From positions 1-64,000 of the forward strand of contig CAOJSG010000002.1 in assembly GCA_948442615.1 (NCBI GenBank): 64,000 nucleotides of DNA, read 5' to 3'. Shown here one piece after another: positions 34,665-42,861 of this stretch. The notes beneath the pieces were generated by a model. The model was not told the DNA's origin. It saw only the letters and a program-made list of their open reading frames with translations, and ran no database searches. Made by a program: the position numbers and the translations under genes. Source of the DNA: an uncultured Alistipes sp. (GTDB lineage Bacteria; Bacteroidota; Bacteroidia; Bacteroidales; Rikenellaceae). How positions within the stretch are numbered: the first letter of the stretch is position 1; the number at the start of each line of letters is the position of its first letter.

Positions 34665-35794
34665 TGAAACGGGCTTTGATGTTGGCGCCGATGGGATCGG
34701 TCCATCGACGCTTTAATAAGGCTAACATAGATGCCTTGCAGGCGATGGGATATGAAGTGGAGCTTTGCGCGAACTTCGAGAATGGCGAAGGCCCTGAGAT
34801 TCATAACCGAAAGTATGCGGAGGAATGCACAAAGAATGGAATCAAGATCCATTCGATTCCGTTCGCTCGCCACAGTCTGACCGGTAGTCTGAGATGCTTG
34901 CCGCAGCTGAAGGAACTGCTCAGGACGGAGCGGTACGATTTGGTGCATACGCATACCGAAACGGGCGGCCTGTTGCTGAAACTGGCGCATTGCGTAAAGG
35001 GGAGGACGAAGTTCTTCTATACTCCTCATGGCATGTCGTTCTGGAAGGGAAGCGGCCTGAAGTCGCAGCTGGTGTATAAGCCGCTGGAGAGATGGATCTG
35101 CTCGGGCATGGATATGAATCTGGGTATGAACCTGGAAGAGGTGGAGAACCTGCACCGCTGGAATAAGAAGACGGGGGTGTATGTACATGGCATCGGGCTG
35201 AATGTCAGCCGTATGCGATCTCCTATCCGCAAACGTGAAGATTTGCGCGAGGAGTTCGGTCTGGCGGACGGTGATAAGTTCATAGCTTCCATTGGCGAGC
35301 TGGACGACAATAAGAACCACATTACCGTTATCAGGGCTTTGGCGCTGTTGGGCAGAAAGGATCTGAAGTATGTGGTATGCGGCGTAGGCCCGAACAGGGA
35401 TATGCTGATGCGGGAGGCTGAACGTATGGGACTGAAGGACAATGTGCTATTGGCAGGATACAGAAGCGACATCCCCGATGTGTTGAATGCTGCGGACATA
35501 TTCGTGTTCCCGTCGTTTCATGAAGGCATGCCAGTGAGCGCCCTGGAGGCTATGGCTTGTGGATTGCCTGTGATCTGTTCGCAGATCCGCGGTAATGTGG
35601 ATATCGTCGAAGAGGGCGAAAACGGTTATCTGTTTGCGCCTGCCGATAGTGACGCCCTTAGCCGGAAAATCGGTTTGTTGATGGATGATGCCGACAAGCG
35701 CAAGACTATGGGGGCGAAAAACAGGAAGATAGTCGAGGATTTCAGTCTGGAGACCGTGACCGAGGAACTTAAGAGGATATATTCTATGATTTAG
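34664..35794 (+). CDS. Glycosyltransferase family 4
   Basis: A 376-aa GT-B enzyme of the EpsD/PglA-like type. MKRALMLAPMGSVHRRFNKANIDALQAMGYEVELCANF forms the N-terminal acceptor domain; DLVHTHTETGGLLLKLA and YTPHGMSFWKGSG follow. The donor domain has IGELDDNKNHITVIRALALL and FVFPSFHEGMPVSALEAMACGLPVICSQIRGNVDIVEEGENGYLF, the complete GT4 signature with EGMPVSALE. The ATG at 34664 is used; a GTG one codon earlier is in the same frame but unlikely. Confidence 0.92.
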   Translation: MKRALMLAPMGSVHRRFNKANIDALQAMGYEVELCANFENGEGPEIHNRKYAEECTKNGIKIHSIPFARHSLTGSLRCLPQLKELLRTERYDLVHTHTETGGLLLKLAHCVKGRTKFFYTPHGMSFWKGSGLKSQLVYKPLERWICSGMDMNLGMNLEEVENLHRWNKKTGVYVHGIGLNVSRMRSPIRKREDLREEFGLADGDKFIASIGELDDNKNHITVIRALALLGRKDLKYVVCGVGPNRDMLMREAERMGLKDNVLLAGYRSDIPDVLNAADIFVFPSFHEGMPVSALEAMACGLPVICSQIRGNVDIVEEGENGYLFAPADSDALSRKIGLLMDDADKRKTMGAKNRKIVEDFSLETVTEELKRIYSMI

Positions 35795-35795
35795 G

Positions 35796-36893
35796 ATGAA
35801 ACCAAAGAGGTCCGAAGAGGTGTTCATACAACTGTTGAAGGGTTCGGTAACCGGAACGACCGGATACCGGACCTTCGAACCGTTGTCTAAAAAGGAGTGG
35901 GCGGAAGTATATCGTCTGGCGAAAATGCACGGAATGGTATCCGTGCTGATGCGAGAGCTGGAGAAATTACCGAAAGAGTCTCGTCCTCCCATGGATATGC
36001 TGATGTTTTGGTTGGGACAGGCCGCGTACAGAGAGACGACATACGGGCAACAACTGGATTTGTCGTGTGAATTTGCAGCCGCTTTGGCCAACGAGGGTGT
36101 AAAGTGTCTTGTGCTGAAGGGGCTGGCCGTGGGATCGTATTATCCGGTTGAGAAAGCGAGAGAATTCGGAGATCTGGATTGTTTCCTGGTTAAGGAGGGC
36201 GAGCTCGCCTTCAAAGAAGGCAATTCCGTCGGCAGACGGTTGGGTGCAAAGGTGGAACGATCGGGATACAAGCATACGCACATTCATTATAAAAATCTGC
36301 TGATAGAAAACCATGAATATCTGACGAACTTCAATGGGACGAAGCAAGGAGTCGTAATTGAGAAAATCATGCGTTCGCTGGCTTTGGGAGGCGGTCACAG
36401 GCAGATCGGGGAGACCAATCTTTGGATTCCGAACGCGGAGTTCAATGCGTTGTTCTTGCTGAGGCATTCGCTGGGGGATTTTCTGGCCAATGACATGACG
36501 ATAAAGGCGGTCTATGATTGGGCGGTGTTCCTGAAAGCGGAACAGAAGAATATTGATTGGAAACACCTCGGACGGTTGTTGGAGGAGTGCCGGCTGATGG
36601 CGTTCTTCGAACTGATGACAGAGGTTGCTATGACGTATCTGGGATTGGAGTTATATAGCGGAGGGATGAACATCACTTCGCATGGACGGATGGTGGATTG
36701 GCTGATGGCTGATGTGCTGGACATAGCCGTTGCGTCCGAAAAAAAGACGGTATGCGTGAAAGCGAAACGGCTGCTGGACAGGGTGAGACGTATGGTGAAG
36801 TACCAAGGAATTGCCACTGAACGGATCTGCACGGCACTTTGGACGACGGTCAGGTATCGCCAGAATTTTGATCGAAATATGAATTTGGATTGA
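35796..36893 (+). CDS. Nucleotidyltransferase family protein (NTP_transf_5 type)
   Basis: A 365-aa protein of the uncharacterised nucleotidyltransferase group common in Bacteroidota polysaccharide loci. The active-site-like block is CLVLKGLAVGSYYPVEKAREFGDLDCFL (about residues 105-132), where FGDLD supplies the metal-binding Asp pair. The upstream LAKMHGMVSVLMREL and the C-terminal helical region (FLLRHSLGDFLANDMTIKAVYDWAVFL) also fit the family. Substrate unknown. It starts one base after the preceding stop and ends three bases before the next start. Confidence 0.85.
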   Translation: MKPKRSEEVFIQLLKGSVTGTTGYRTFEPLSKKEWAEVYRLAKMHGMVSVLMRELEKLPKESRPPMDMLMFWLGQAAYRETTYGQQLDLSCEFAAALANEGVKCLVLKGLAVGSYYPVEKAREFGDLDCFLVKEGELAFKEGNSVGRRLGAKVERSGYKHTHIHYKNLLIENHEYLTNFNGTKQGVVIEKIMRSLALGGGHRQIGETNLWIPNAEFNALFLLRHSLGDFLANDMTIKAVYDWAVFLKAEQKNIDWKHLGRLLEECRLMAFFELMTEVAMTYLGLELYSGGMNITSHGRMVDWLMADVLDIAVASEKKTVCVKAKRLLDRVRRMVKYQGIATERICTALWTTVRYRQNFDRNMNLD

Positions 36894-36896
36894 CCT

Positions 36897-37829
36897 ATGC
36901 CGATCCTTTTTCTTCCATGGCTTCTGCTCCTGCTTTTGCCGGCGATAGCGGGGTGTGCATTGAAACGATGGCGGAAAACTGCCGCTGGCCTGCTTTTGGT
37001 CGGAATCTCGCTCAACTACTATGGATCTATCATCCCTATACGCTTTCCTGTCCATTGGGGATCTTTTGCGTCCGACTCTCGTGAAGGCCGTTTTTCCGTT
37101 CTGGCCTGGAACATACACGGCGGGGATAAGGATACGGTCAGATATGAGGCAATCGCCGATAGGATAATTGAGGCCGATGCGGATGTGGTGTTTTTGTCGG
37201 AAGTGTTTACGGAAACGGCATACGTGATGGATGCGTTGTTAGCCGACAGGTATCCTTACCGAACGACGAACTTTCAGTGGTGCGCCCATTATTTCTATAG
37301 CAAATATCCGATAACCGATTCTGCTCAGATTGCCGTAGAGGGCGGCAATGAGGTGATTGTATGCAGCAGATTTGCGATGGGCGGTCGTGAGCTGGATATA
37401 TACGGCTGCCATCTTACGAGCAATAACTGCGAGGCATCCGGTCTCGGATACCCGAATGCGAGGAACGTGGGTGGCGGGAGTTCGCTTCGGAGCTATATGA
37501 AGGGCATCGATTACGCTTCGCGGCAAAGAGCCCGTGAAGCCTGCCGAATATGCGATACGATTGCTGCCAGACCTTGCCCGCATTTGGTAATGGGCGATAT
37601 GAATGACGTATGCGGTTCCGAGGCACTGAAGATTTTTGCTGGTATCGGGCTGAAAGATGCCTGGTGGCAGGGCGGCTGCGGATATGGCGCAACGATCCAT
37701 CGTCCGCTGCCCTATAGAATAGATCATGTGATGTATGATGGTGGCACGAAGCTTCGGCATATCTCAAAGATCCCTGCCGATGGGTTGAGCGATCATGATG
37801 CTTTAAGGGCCGTGTTCGAATTTGAATAA
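36897..37829 (+). CDS. Endonuclease/exonuclease/phosphatase family membrane protein
   Basis: A 310-aa protein with two N-terminal membrane helices (ILFLPWLLLLLLPAIAGCAL and a second near residue 30) and an EEP-fold catalytic domain facing the periplasm. Catalytic motifs are in order: VLAWNIHGGDKD, VVFLSEVFTE (Glu), YGCHLTSNN, HLVMGDMNDVCGS (Asp and Asn) and LSDHDALRAVFEF (Asp-His). This fold hydrolyses phosphodiesters; in a capsule locus it might act on a lipid phosphate or phosphodiester-linked substituent, but that is inference. A 242-bp gap without a gene follows. Confidence 0.85.
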   Translation: MPILFLPWLLLLLLPAIAGCALKRWRKTAAGLLLVGISLNYYGSIIPIRFPVHWGSFASDSREGRFSVLAWNIHGGDKDTVRYEAIADRIIEADADVVFLSEVFTETAYVMDALLADRYPYRTTNFQWCAHYFYSKYPITDSAQIAVEGGNEVIVCSRFAMGGRELDIYGCHLTSNNCEASGLGYPNARNVGGGSSLRSYMKGIDYASRQRAREACRICDTIAARPCPHLVMGDMNDVCGSEALKIFAGIGLKDAWWQGGCGYGATIHRPLPYRIDHVMYDGGTKLRHISKIPADGLSDHDALRAVFEFE

Positions 37830-38071
37830 AAGGCGATGGATATCGATTGTTTGCGATGTGCGTGGCCGCCATTGCCGGATTTTGCCGTTGTGCCGGAGAG
37901 TCTTCAGCGCTTGAATTTGGCGGTTGGCCCCCATGGATAGTCTGTCTTCGGAATGTCGCGCTCCTTGTATTCATGGGTCGATGCGACCGGTAATGTTCGC
38001 TGAGACATAGATCGGCAGGCTATTGATCGTCGTATTCCGCATAAGTATAAACAAACAATAAATAAACAGTT
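37830..38071. other. Gap before the PIG-L/initiating transferase pair, no gene seen
   Basis: 242 bases without a supportable open frame. An AT-rich end (many A and T just before 38071) could act as a translation or promoter region, but no clear -33/-7 pair was found. Confidence 0.4.
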
Positions 38072-38749
38072 ATGAATTACCTGATTGTAGTTGCTCATCC
38101 GGACGATGAGGTGTTGGGTGCCGGTGCATCCATCAGAAAATGGTCGCAGAATGGTGACAAAGTGGATATCGCCATCTTGTGTACTGAAGCAAAGGCGCGG
38201 GCATTCCGTCCTGAGGATAACGAGCTGGAGGCCGATACGGATGAAAGCACGAAGTTTCTGGGCGTGAATAAGAAGTTCGAGGCCACTTTCCCCAACATTG
38301 AAATGAATACCGTTCCGCACCTCAAGCTGGTTCAATTCATCGAGCAGGCTATTCGTGAGAGCCAGCCGGACGTAATCATCACTCACCATGCTGCGGATAC
38401 GAACAACGACCATCTGATGACTTCGATGGCTTGCCAGGAGGCATTCCGTCTGTATCAGAGGCGTCCCGAGCAGAAGCCTCTGAGCGAATTCTGGTATATG
38501 GAGGTGGGATCGGCGAGCGATTGGAATGTGAACAGCGCATTCAATGCTTTCCGGCCGAATGTCTATGTGGAGATCGGTAAAGAGGGTGTTGAGGCTAAAA
38601 TCAAGGCGTTGAGTATGTATCGCGGTGTGATGCGTCCCTATCCGCATCCTCGTAGTGACGAGGCGATGGAAGGTCTGGCTGCCTGGAGAGGCAGCCAGGT
38701 GGGCAGTATGTATGCCGAAGCTTTCGAATGTGCGATGAGAAGAATCTGA
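38072..38749 (+). CDS. PIG-L family N-acetyl sugar deacetylase
   Basis: A 225-aa zinc-dependent deacetylase of the PIG-L/LmbE group. The zinc site is the classic LIVVAHPDDEVLGAGASI (residues 3-20), and the second metal His is in VIITHHAADTNNDHLMTSMA. It should remove the acetyl group of an N-acetyl sugar, possibly on the undecaprenyl-linked first sugar or on a nucleotide sugar. It shares its stop codon region with the initiating transferase gene, which suggests that both act on the first residue. Confidence 0.92.
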   Translation: MNYLIVVAHPDDEVLGAGASIRKWSQNGDKVDIAILCTEAKARAFRPEDNELEADTDESTKFLGVNKKFEATFPNIEMNTVPHLKLVQFIEQAIRESQPDVIITHHAADTNNDHLMTSMACQEAFRLYQRRPEQKPLSEFWYMEVGSASDWNVNSAFNAFRPNVYVEIGKEGVEAKIKALSMYRGVMRPYPHPRSDEAMEGLAAWRGSQVGSMYAEAFECAMRRI

Positions 38750-39372
38750 TGGATATGGGAAAGTTGATAAAAAGACTCTTTGATCTGGTGCTGGCATTGC
38801 TCCTGTTCATTCCTGCATCGTTGGTGCTGCTCTGTGGCATCATTTTCGTCAAGGTGGTTTCGCCCGAGTCCTCGCCCATCTTTAAGCAGGAGCGTGTGGG
38901 ATATAGGCGCAAGCTGTTCACGCTGTACAAGCTTCGCTCCATGACCAACGAACGTGACGAGAAGGGTGAATTGCTGCCGGACGAGGCTCGACTGAAGAAG
39001 TGGGGCCGAATTGTGCGTGCCACCAATATGGACGAGTTGTTCCAGATCTGGAATATCCTGAAAGGGGAGATGTCTTTCATCGGGCCGCGTCCCATCCTGG
39101 CCAAGGAGATGCTGGTGATGACGGACGAGGAACAGGCCGAGCGCCAGTCTATGCGTCCCGGCATTACGGGGTGGGAGGCCGTACACGAAGGTGAGTCGGA
39201 AAACCGCAGACAGATGGCTGAATTCGACCTGTACTACGTGCGCAACTGGTCGCTTAAGATCGATTGGCTGGTGTTCTACAAAACTTTTCAGATCGTGCTC
39301 GGTTTCCAGCGCCCGGATGACAGCGTTCGAGCTCCGAAGATGACAGATGATCAGATCGTCGACAAGAAATGA
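38749..39372 (+). CDS. Initiating sugar transferase (PglC/WcaJ C-terminal type)
   Basis: A 207-aa undecaprenyl-phosphate phosphoglycosyl transferase of the bacterial sugar transferase family. It has a single N-terminal reentrant helix (KRLFDLVLALLLFIPASLVLL), then PIFKQERVGYRRKLFTLYKLRSM, TNMDELFQIWNILKGEMSFIGPRP (catalytic Asp-Glu) and RPGITGWEAVHEGES. The short length without extra membrane helices is PglC-like. It starts the repeat unit by moving a sugar phosphate to the lipid carrier. The ATG overlaps the PIG-L stop. It is the last gene of the locus. Confidence 0.94.
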   Translation: MDMGKLIKRLFDLVLALLLFIPASLVLLCGIIFVKVVSPESSPIFKQERVGYRRKLFTLYKLRSMTNERDEKGELLPDEARLKKWGRIVRATNMDELFQIWNILKGEMSFIGPRPILAKEMLVMTDEEQAERQSMRPGITGWEAVHEGESENRRQMAEFDLYYVRNWSLKIDWLVFYKTFQIVLGFQRPDDSVRAPKMTDDQIVDKK

Positions 39373-39735
39373 CGATGAGAACATACCGAAGCAATGGGGA
39401 TTCTCCTCTCTTGTCTTTTGTTGTCTCAGATACGGGCCGGTACGGTTAGAGTTGAACGCGATTGAGATGATATCGATCGCCGACTCTCTTGTATTGCTCG
39501 ACTTCTTGCAACCTTGAGTTTTCGGGCCACCCGAAGATAAGTTATGACGGCGAGAAGTAATTGGTATGCGTTGTTCCGATTTCGATAGTTGATTTCGGTC
39601 AGCCATGATAAAAATCTGTCTATCGGCTCGGATTCCCGATATGCCGATTTATGATGGCCTGCTGTCGGGGGACATTCCGAGAAACGATGCAATAACACGT
39701 GTAAACGGTCGGAGCCGAGAGTGACGGGCAAAAAG
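39373..39735. other. Region after the capsule locus with a possible transposase remnant
   Basis: About 360 bases between the sugar transferase gene and the terminator. A minus-strand frame at 39426-39731 encodes 101 residues including SEPIDRFLSWLTEINYRNRN, which faintly resembles the end of IS5/IS982-type transposases (P-I-x-x-F-x-W-L). No full transposase and no clear terminal repeats are seen, so it is at best a decayed remnant. Confidence 0.3.
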
Positions 39736-39764
39736 AAAAAGCACCTGTGCAGGGTGCTTTTTTT
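39736..39764. terminator. Bidirectional terminator between the capsule locus and mnmE
   Basis: AAGCACC/GGTGCTT stem with a 7-base loop (39746-39752), an A-rich left side and seven T at 39758-39764. It separates the convergent capsule operon (+) and mnmE (-). Confidence 0.85.
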
Positions 39765-39802
39765 GTGAAATGCGATTTTTGTCGATCGGTTATAATTTCA
39801 GA

Positions 39803-41152
39803 TTATTTGCCGATGCAGAACTTCGAGAAGATGTTGCCGAGTATCTGATCCGTCGTGATCTGGCCGGTGATGGTCCCCAGGTGGTGCGTCACCAGACGGA
39901 TCTCTTCGCTCAGCAGATCCGTCGGAAGTCCCTCCGACAGCCCGTAAAGTGCGTTTTCGAGCGCCTCGGCCGCGGCCGTGAGCGCTTCGTAGTGGCGGCT
40001 GCTCGAGACGATCGTGTCGCCCCGGCGGAGCGGCGAGGCGTCGACGGCCCGGCACAGCGCCTCGCGCAGCGCGGAGATGCCCTCGCCCAGCTTGGCGGAG
40101 ATGCCGATCGTGTCCGGAGGCAGCGGCGCCGTCGGTGCGGCGTCCAGCTTGTTGACGACGGTCAGGAGCGTCTGGTCTCCGCGGATTTCGAAATCGGGGG
40201 CTGCGAGCGGCGACCCGTCGAGCGACGCCGCGTCGACCATGCGGATGACGATCCGTGCGCGTGCGATGCTCGTCAGGGTGCGTTCGATCCCCATGCGCTC
40301 GAGCCGGTCATCCGTCGCGCGGATGCCTGCCGTGTCGAGGAACCGGAAGCGGACGCCCTCGATGACGCAGCTCTCCTCGATCACGTCGCGCGTCGTGCCG
40401 GCGATGTCGGAAACCAGGGCGCGGTCGTCGTTCAGCAGGCGGTTGAGCAGTGTCGATTTCCCGACGTTGGGGGCGCCGGCGATGGCTACGGCGACCCCCT
40501 CCTTGAGCGCATTGCCCAGCCGGAACGATTCGCGCAGGCGGTCGATGCGCCCGGCGATCCGGCGCATTGTTTCGCGCAGGCGGTCGCGGTCGGCGAACTC
40601 CACCTCCTCCTCCGAGAAGTCCAGCTCCAGCTCCAGCAGCGAGGCCAGGTGCAGCAGTTCGCCGCGCAGTTCGCCGAGGGCCGACGAGTAGCCGCCCCGC
40701 ATCTGGTTCGAGGCCAGCGCATGCGACGCCTCCGTCGACGATGCGATCAGATCGGCGACCGCCTCGGCCTGCGCCAGGTCCATCTTCCCGGCGAGGAAGG
40801 CGCGCACGGTGAACTCGCCCGGATCGGCCATGCGGGCGCCTGCGGCGATCAGCAGCCGCAGCGTTTCGCCGACGATGTACGACGAGCCGTGGCACGCGAT
40901 CTCCACCGCATCCTCGCCGGTGTAGGAGTGCGGCGCGCGGAATACCGTCGCCAGCACGTCGTCGATCGTGCGCGCGCCGTCGACGATGCGTCCGTAGCGG
41001 ACGGTGTAGCCCGCTGTCTCGGCGAGCGCCGCCTTTCCGCGGAAGATCCGGTCGCAGACGGCGAAGGTGTCGGCGCCGCTGATCCGGATGACGGCGATGG
41101 CGCCTCCCGTGGCGGTCGCCGGAGCGACGATGGTGTCGTGGTCGTGTATCAT
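39803..41152 (-). CDS. mnmE: tRNA modification GTPase MnmE
   Basis: A 449-aa GTPase that, with MnmG, modifies the wobble uridine (U34) of certain tRNAs. The N-terminal folate-binding domain begins IVAPATATGGAIAVIRISGA. The G domain has GAPNVGKSTLLNRLL (G1, about residue 228), DIAGTTRD (G2/G3 region), DTAGIR and NKLD (G4). The C-terminus ends in the conserved FCIGK. It is a monocistronic minus-strand gene preceded by 336 bases with no gene. Confidence 0.98.
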   Translation of the reverse strand: MIHDHDTIVAPATATGGAIAVIRISGADTFAVCDRIFRGKAALAETAGYTVRYGRIVDGARTIDDVLATVFRAPHSYTGEDAVEIACHGSSYIVGETLRLLIAAGARMADPGEFTVRAFLAGKMDLAQAEAVADLIASSTEASHALASNQMRGGYSSALGELRGELLHLASLLELELDFSEEEVEFADRDRLRETMRRIAGRIDRLRESFRLGNALKEGVAVAIAGAPNVGKSTLLNRLLNDDRALVSDIAGTTRDVIEESCVIEGVRFRFLDTAGIRATDDRLERMGIERTLTSIARARIVIRMVDAASLDGSPLAAPDFEIRGDQTLLTVVNKLDAAPTAPLPPDTIGISAKLGEGISALREALCRAVDASPLRRGDTIVSSSRHYEALTAAAEALENALYGLSEGLPTDLLSEEIRLVTHHLGTITGQITTDQILGNIFSKFCIGK

Positions 41153-41488
41153 TGCGTATTTTTATGACGGTGGTTCCGGGCCCGGCACCTACGGACCGGG
41201 AGCTGTCGGGCCGGCTGGTTTCGCCCGATGCCTGCGGATCGGGACTTTCCGTTCGCGGCCGCATTTTTCCGGGTTCGGGACCGAAGCGGTCGGACTCTCT
41301 CCCTCCCGATCCCGCAGCGCGTTCGGCCGGGATCGCGAACCGGCTTGCCGGGGACCGGGCTCCGCCCGATTCGGAGCCGATCGCGCTTCCGTGTGGCTGT
41401 TCAGCGGGTGCGGCGCGGACTCCGATCGACCCGTTTCCGCATGCTGCTGCGGCACGCGCCCGATCCCGCTCTGCGGCCCGTCGTCCGT
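41153..41488. other. GC-rich intergenic stretch, no gene seen
   Basis: 336 bases between the 3' end of the lytic transglycosylase gene and mnmE. Long open frames are present on several strands only because of the high GC content; none has family resemblance. No clear promoter boxes were found. Confidence 0.45.
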
Positions 41489-42859
41489 TTACCGCCCTTC
41501 GATGCGCAGTTTCTGCCCGATGCGGAGCTTGTGGGCGCTCTTGAGCTTGTTCCAGCGCATCAGCTGGGCCGTGGTGACGCGGTAGCGGCGGGCGATGCCG
41601 CCCAGCGTATCGCCTTTCTTCACCGTATAGACCGTTCCGGTCCGTTCCTGACGCTTCTTGTCGAGGTTCGCCGGATTCAGGTATTCCTTCAGGTACATCG
41701 AGTCCTTGGCGTGGATCTCGGCTTCGCGGGCGATGTACGCCGAGACGCTGCGCTGGGGCAGGATCAGCGTGTAGGGTTTGGTCGTGGCGGGAATGATGTC
41801 CTGCTTGTACTGCGGATTGAGCTGGCGCAGCGTCTCGATGGGGACGTCGATCGTCGAGGCGACCTGTCCCAAGTGCAGCAGCCGGGCCACGCGGATCGTG
41901 TCGGTCGCCAGCGGCAGGGGCGACGGCGTGGGGTCGATGGCGTGCTGGCGGTGGTAGGCATAGGCATAGGAGGCGCCGATGAAGGCCGGGACGTAGCCGC
42001 GCGTCTCGCGGGGCAGGTAGTCGTAGATGTCCCAGAAGGTCCGGCCGCTGCCGCCGGCCCGGGCGATCGCCTTGTTCACGTTGCCGGGGCCGCAGTTGTA
42101 GGCGGCGATGGCCAGCGACCAGTCGCCGTAGATGGCGTAGAGGTCCTTCAGAAAACGGCAGGCCGCCCGCGTCGAGAGCACGGGGTCGCGCCGTTCGTCG
42201 ACCAACGAATTGATCTCCAGTCCGTAGCTCTTGCCCGTCGAGGGCATGAACTGCCACAGGCCGGTCGCGCCCATGGGCGATACGGCGACGGGCGACAGCG
42301 CCGATTCGATGATCGGCAGCGCCCGCAGCTCCACGGGCAGCTCTTCGCGGATCAGCTCCTCCTCGATGAGCGGAAAGTAGTACTGGGACATGCCCAGGAT
42401 GCGGCTGATCGTCCCGTATCGGGAGTCGGTGTAGCGGTTGATATAGCCCTGTACGATGCTGTTGTAGGGCAGCTGGATGGGCGAGGCCAGGTCGCGGAGC
42501 CGCCGGGCGTAGAGCGAGTCGGCCGGGCAGCCGGCGCTCGCCGTGCTGTCCGCGAGGATGTACTGTTTGAAGAACTCGGTGTAGGCGTCCTGCTTCTGGC
42601 GTTCGTGCCATACGGCCACCAGCGAGTCGATCTGCGCCGGATCGAGGTCGCGCGCCGGCTCCATGCGCGGCGCGGCGGTGCGTGCCGGCTTCGTGTTCTC
42701 CTGTGCGGACGCGACGGGCTGCTGCGGAGCTTGTGCCGGGGGCGTCGCGACGGTTTCGGTCGGGGTCTTGTCGCGCTTCTTGCGGGGACGCCGGTAGAGA
42801 TCGTATGCGTTGGCGGCCGTTGTGGCGAACAGCAGGACGAGGGTCAGGAGCGTTTTCAT
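41489..42859 (-). CDS. Membrane-bound lytic transglycosylase, MltD-like with LysM
   Basis: A 456-aa periplasmic muramidase-type enzyme that cleaves peptidoglycan. The start at 42859 gives a signal peptide (MKTLLTLVLLFATTAANA). The SLT domain contains ALPIIESALSPVAVSPMGATGLWQFMPSTGKSYGL, with the catalytic Glu in IIES, and AIAAYNCGPGNVNKAI. A LysM domain for glycan binding sits at the C-terminus (YTVKKGDTLGGIARRYRVT). A P/A/K-rich linker follows the signal peptide. It is the fourth gene of the parA operon, two bases after DUF5683. Confidence 0.93.
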   Translation of the reverse strand: MKTLLTLVLLFATTAANAYDLYRRPRKKRDKTPTETVATPPAQAPQQPVASAQENTKPARTAAPRMEPARDLDPAQIDSLVAVWHERQKQDAYTEFFKQYILADSTASAGCPADSLYARRLRDLASPIQLPYNSIVQGYINRYTDSRYGTISRILGMSQYYFPLIEEELIREELPVELRALPIIESALSPVAVSPMGATGLWQFMPSTGKSYGLEINSLVDERRDPVLSTRAACRFLKDLYAIYGDWSLAIAAYNCGPGNVNKAIARAGGSGRTFWDIYDYLPRETRGYVPAFIGASYAYAYHRQHAIDPTPSPLPLATDTIRVARLLHLGQVASTIDVPIETLRQLNPQYKQDIIPATTKPYTLILPQRSVSAYIAREAEIHAKDSMYLKEYLNPANLDKKRQERTGTVYTVKKGDTLGGIARRYRVTTAQLMRWNKLKSAHKLRIGQKLRIEGR

Positions 42860-42861
42860 GT

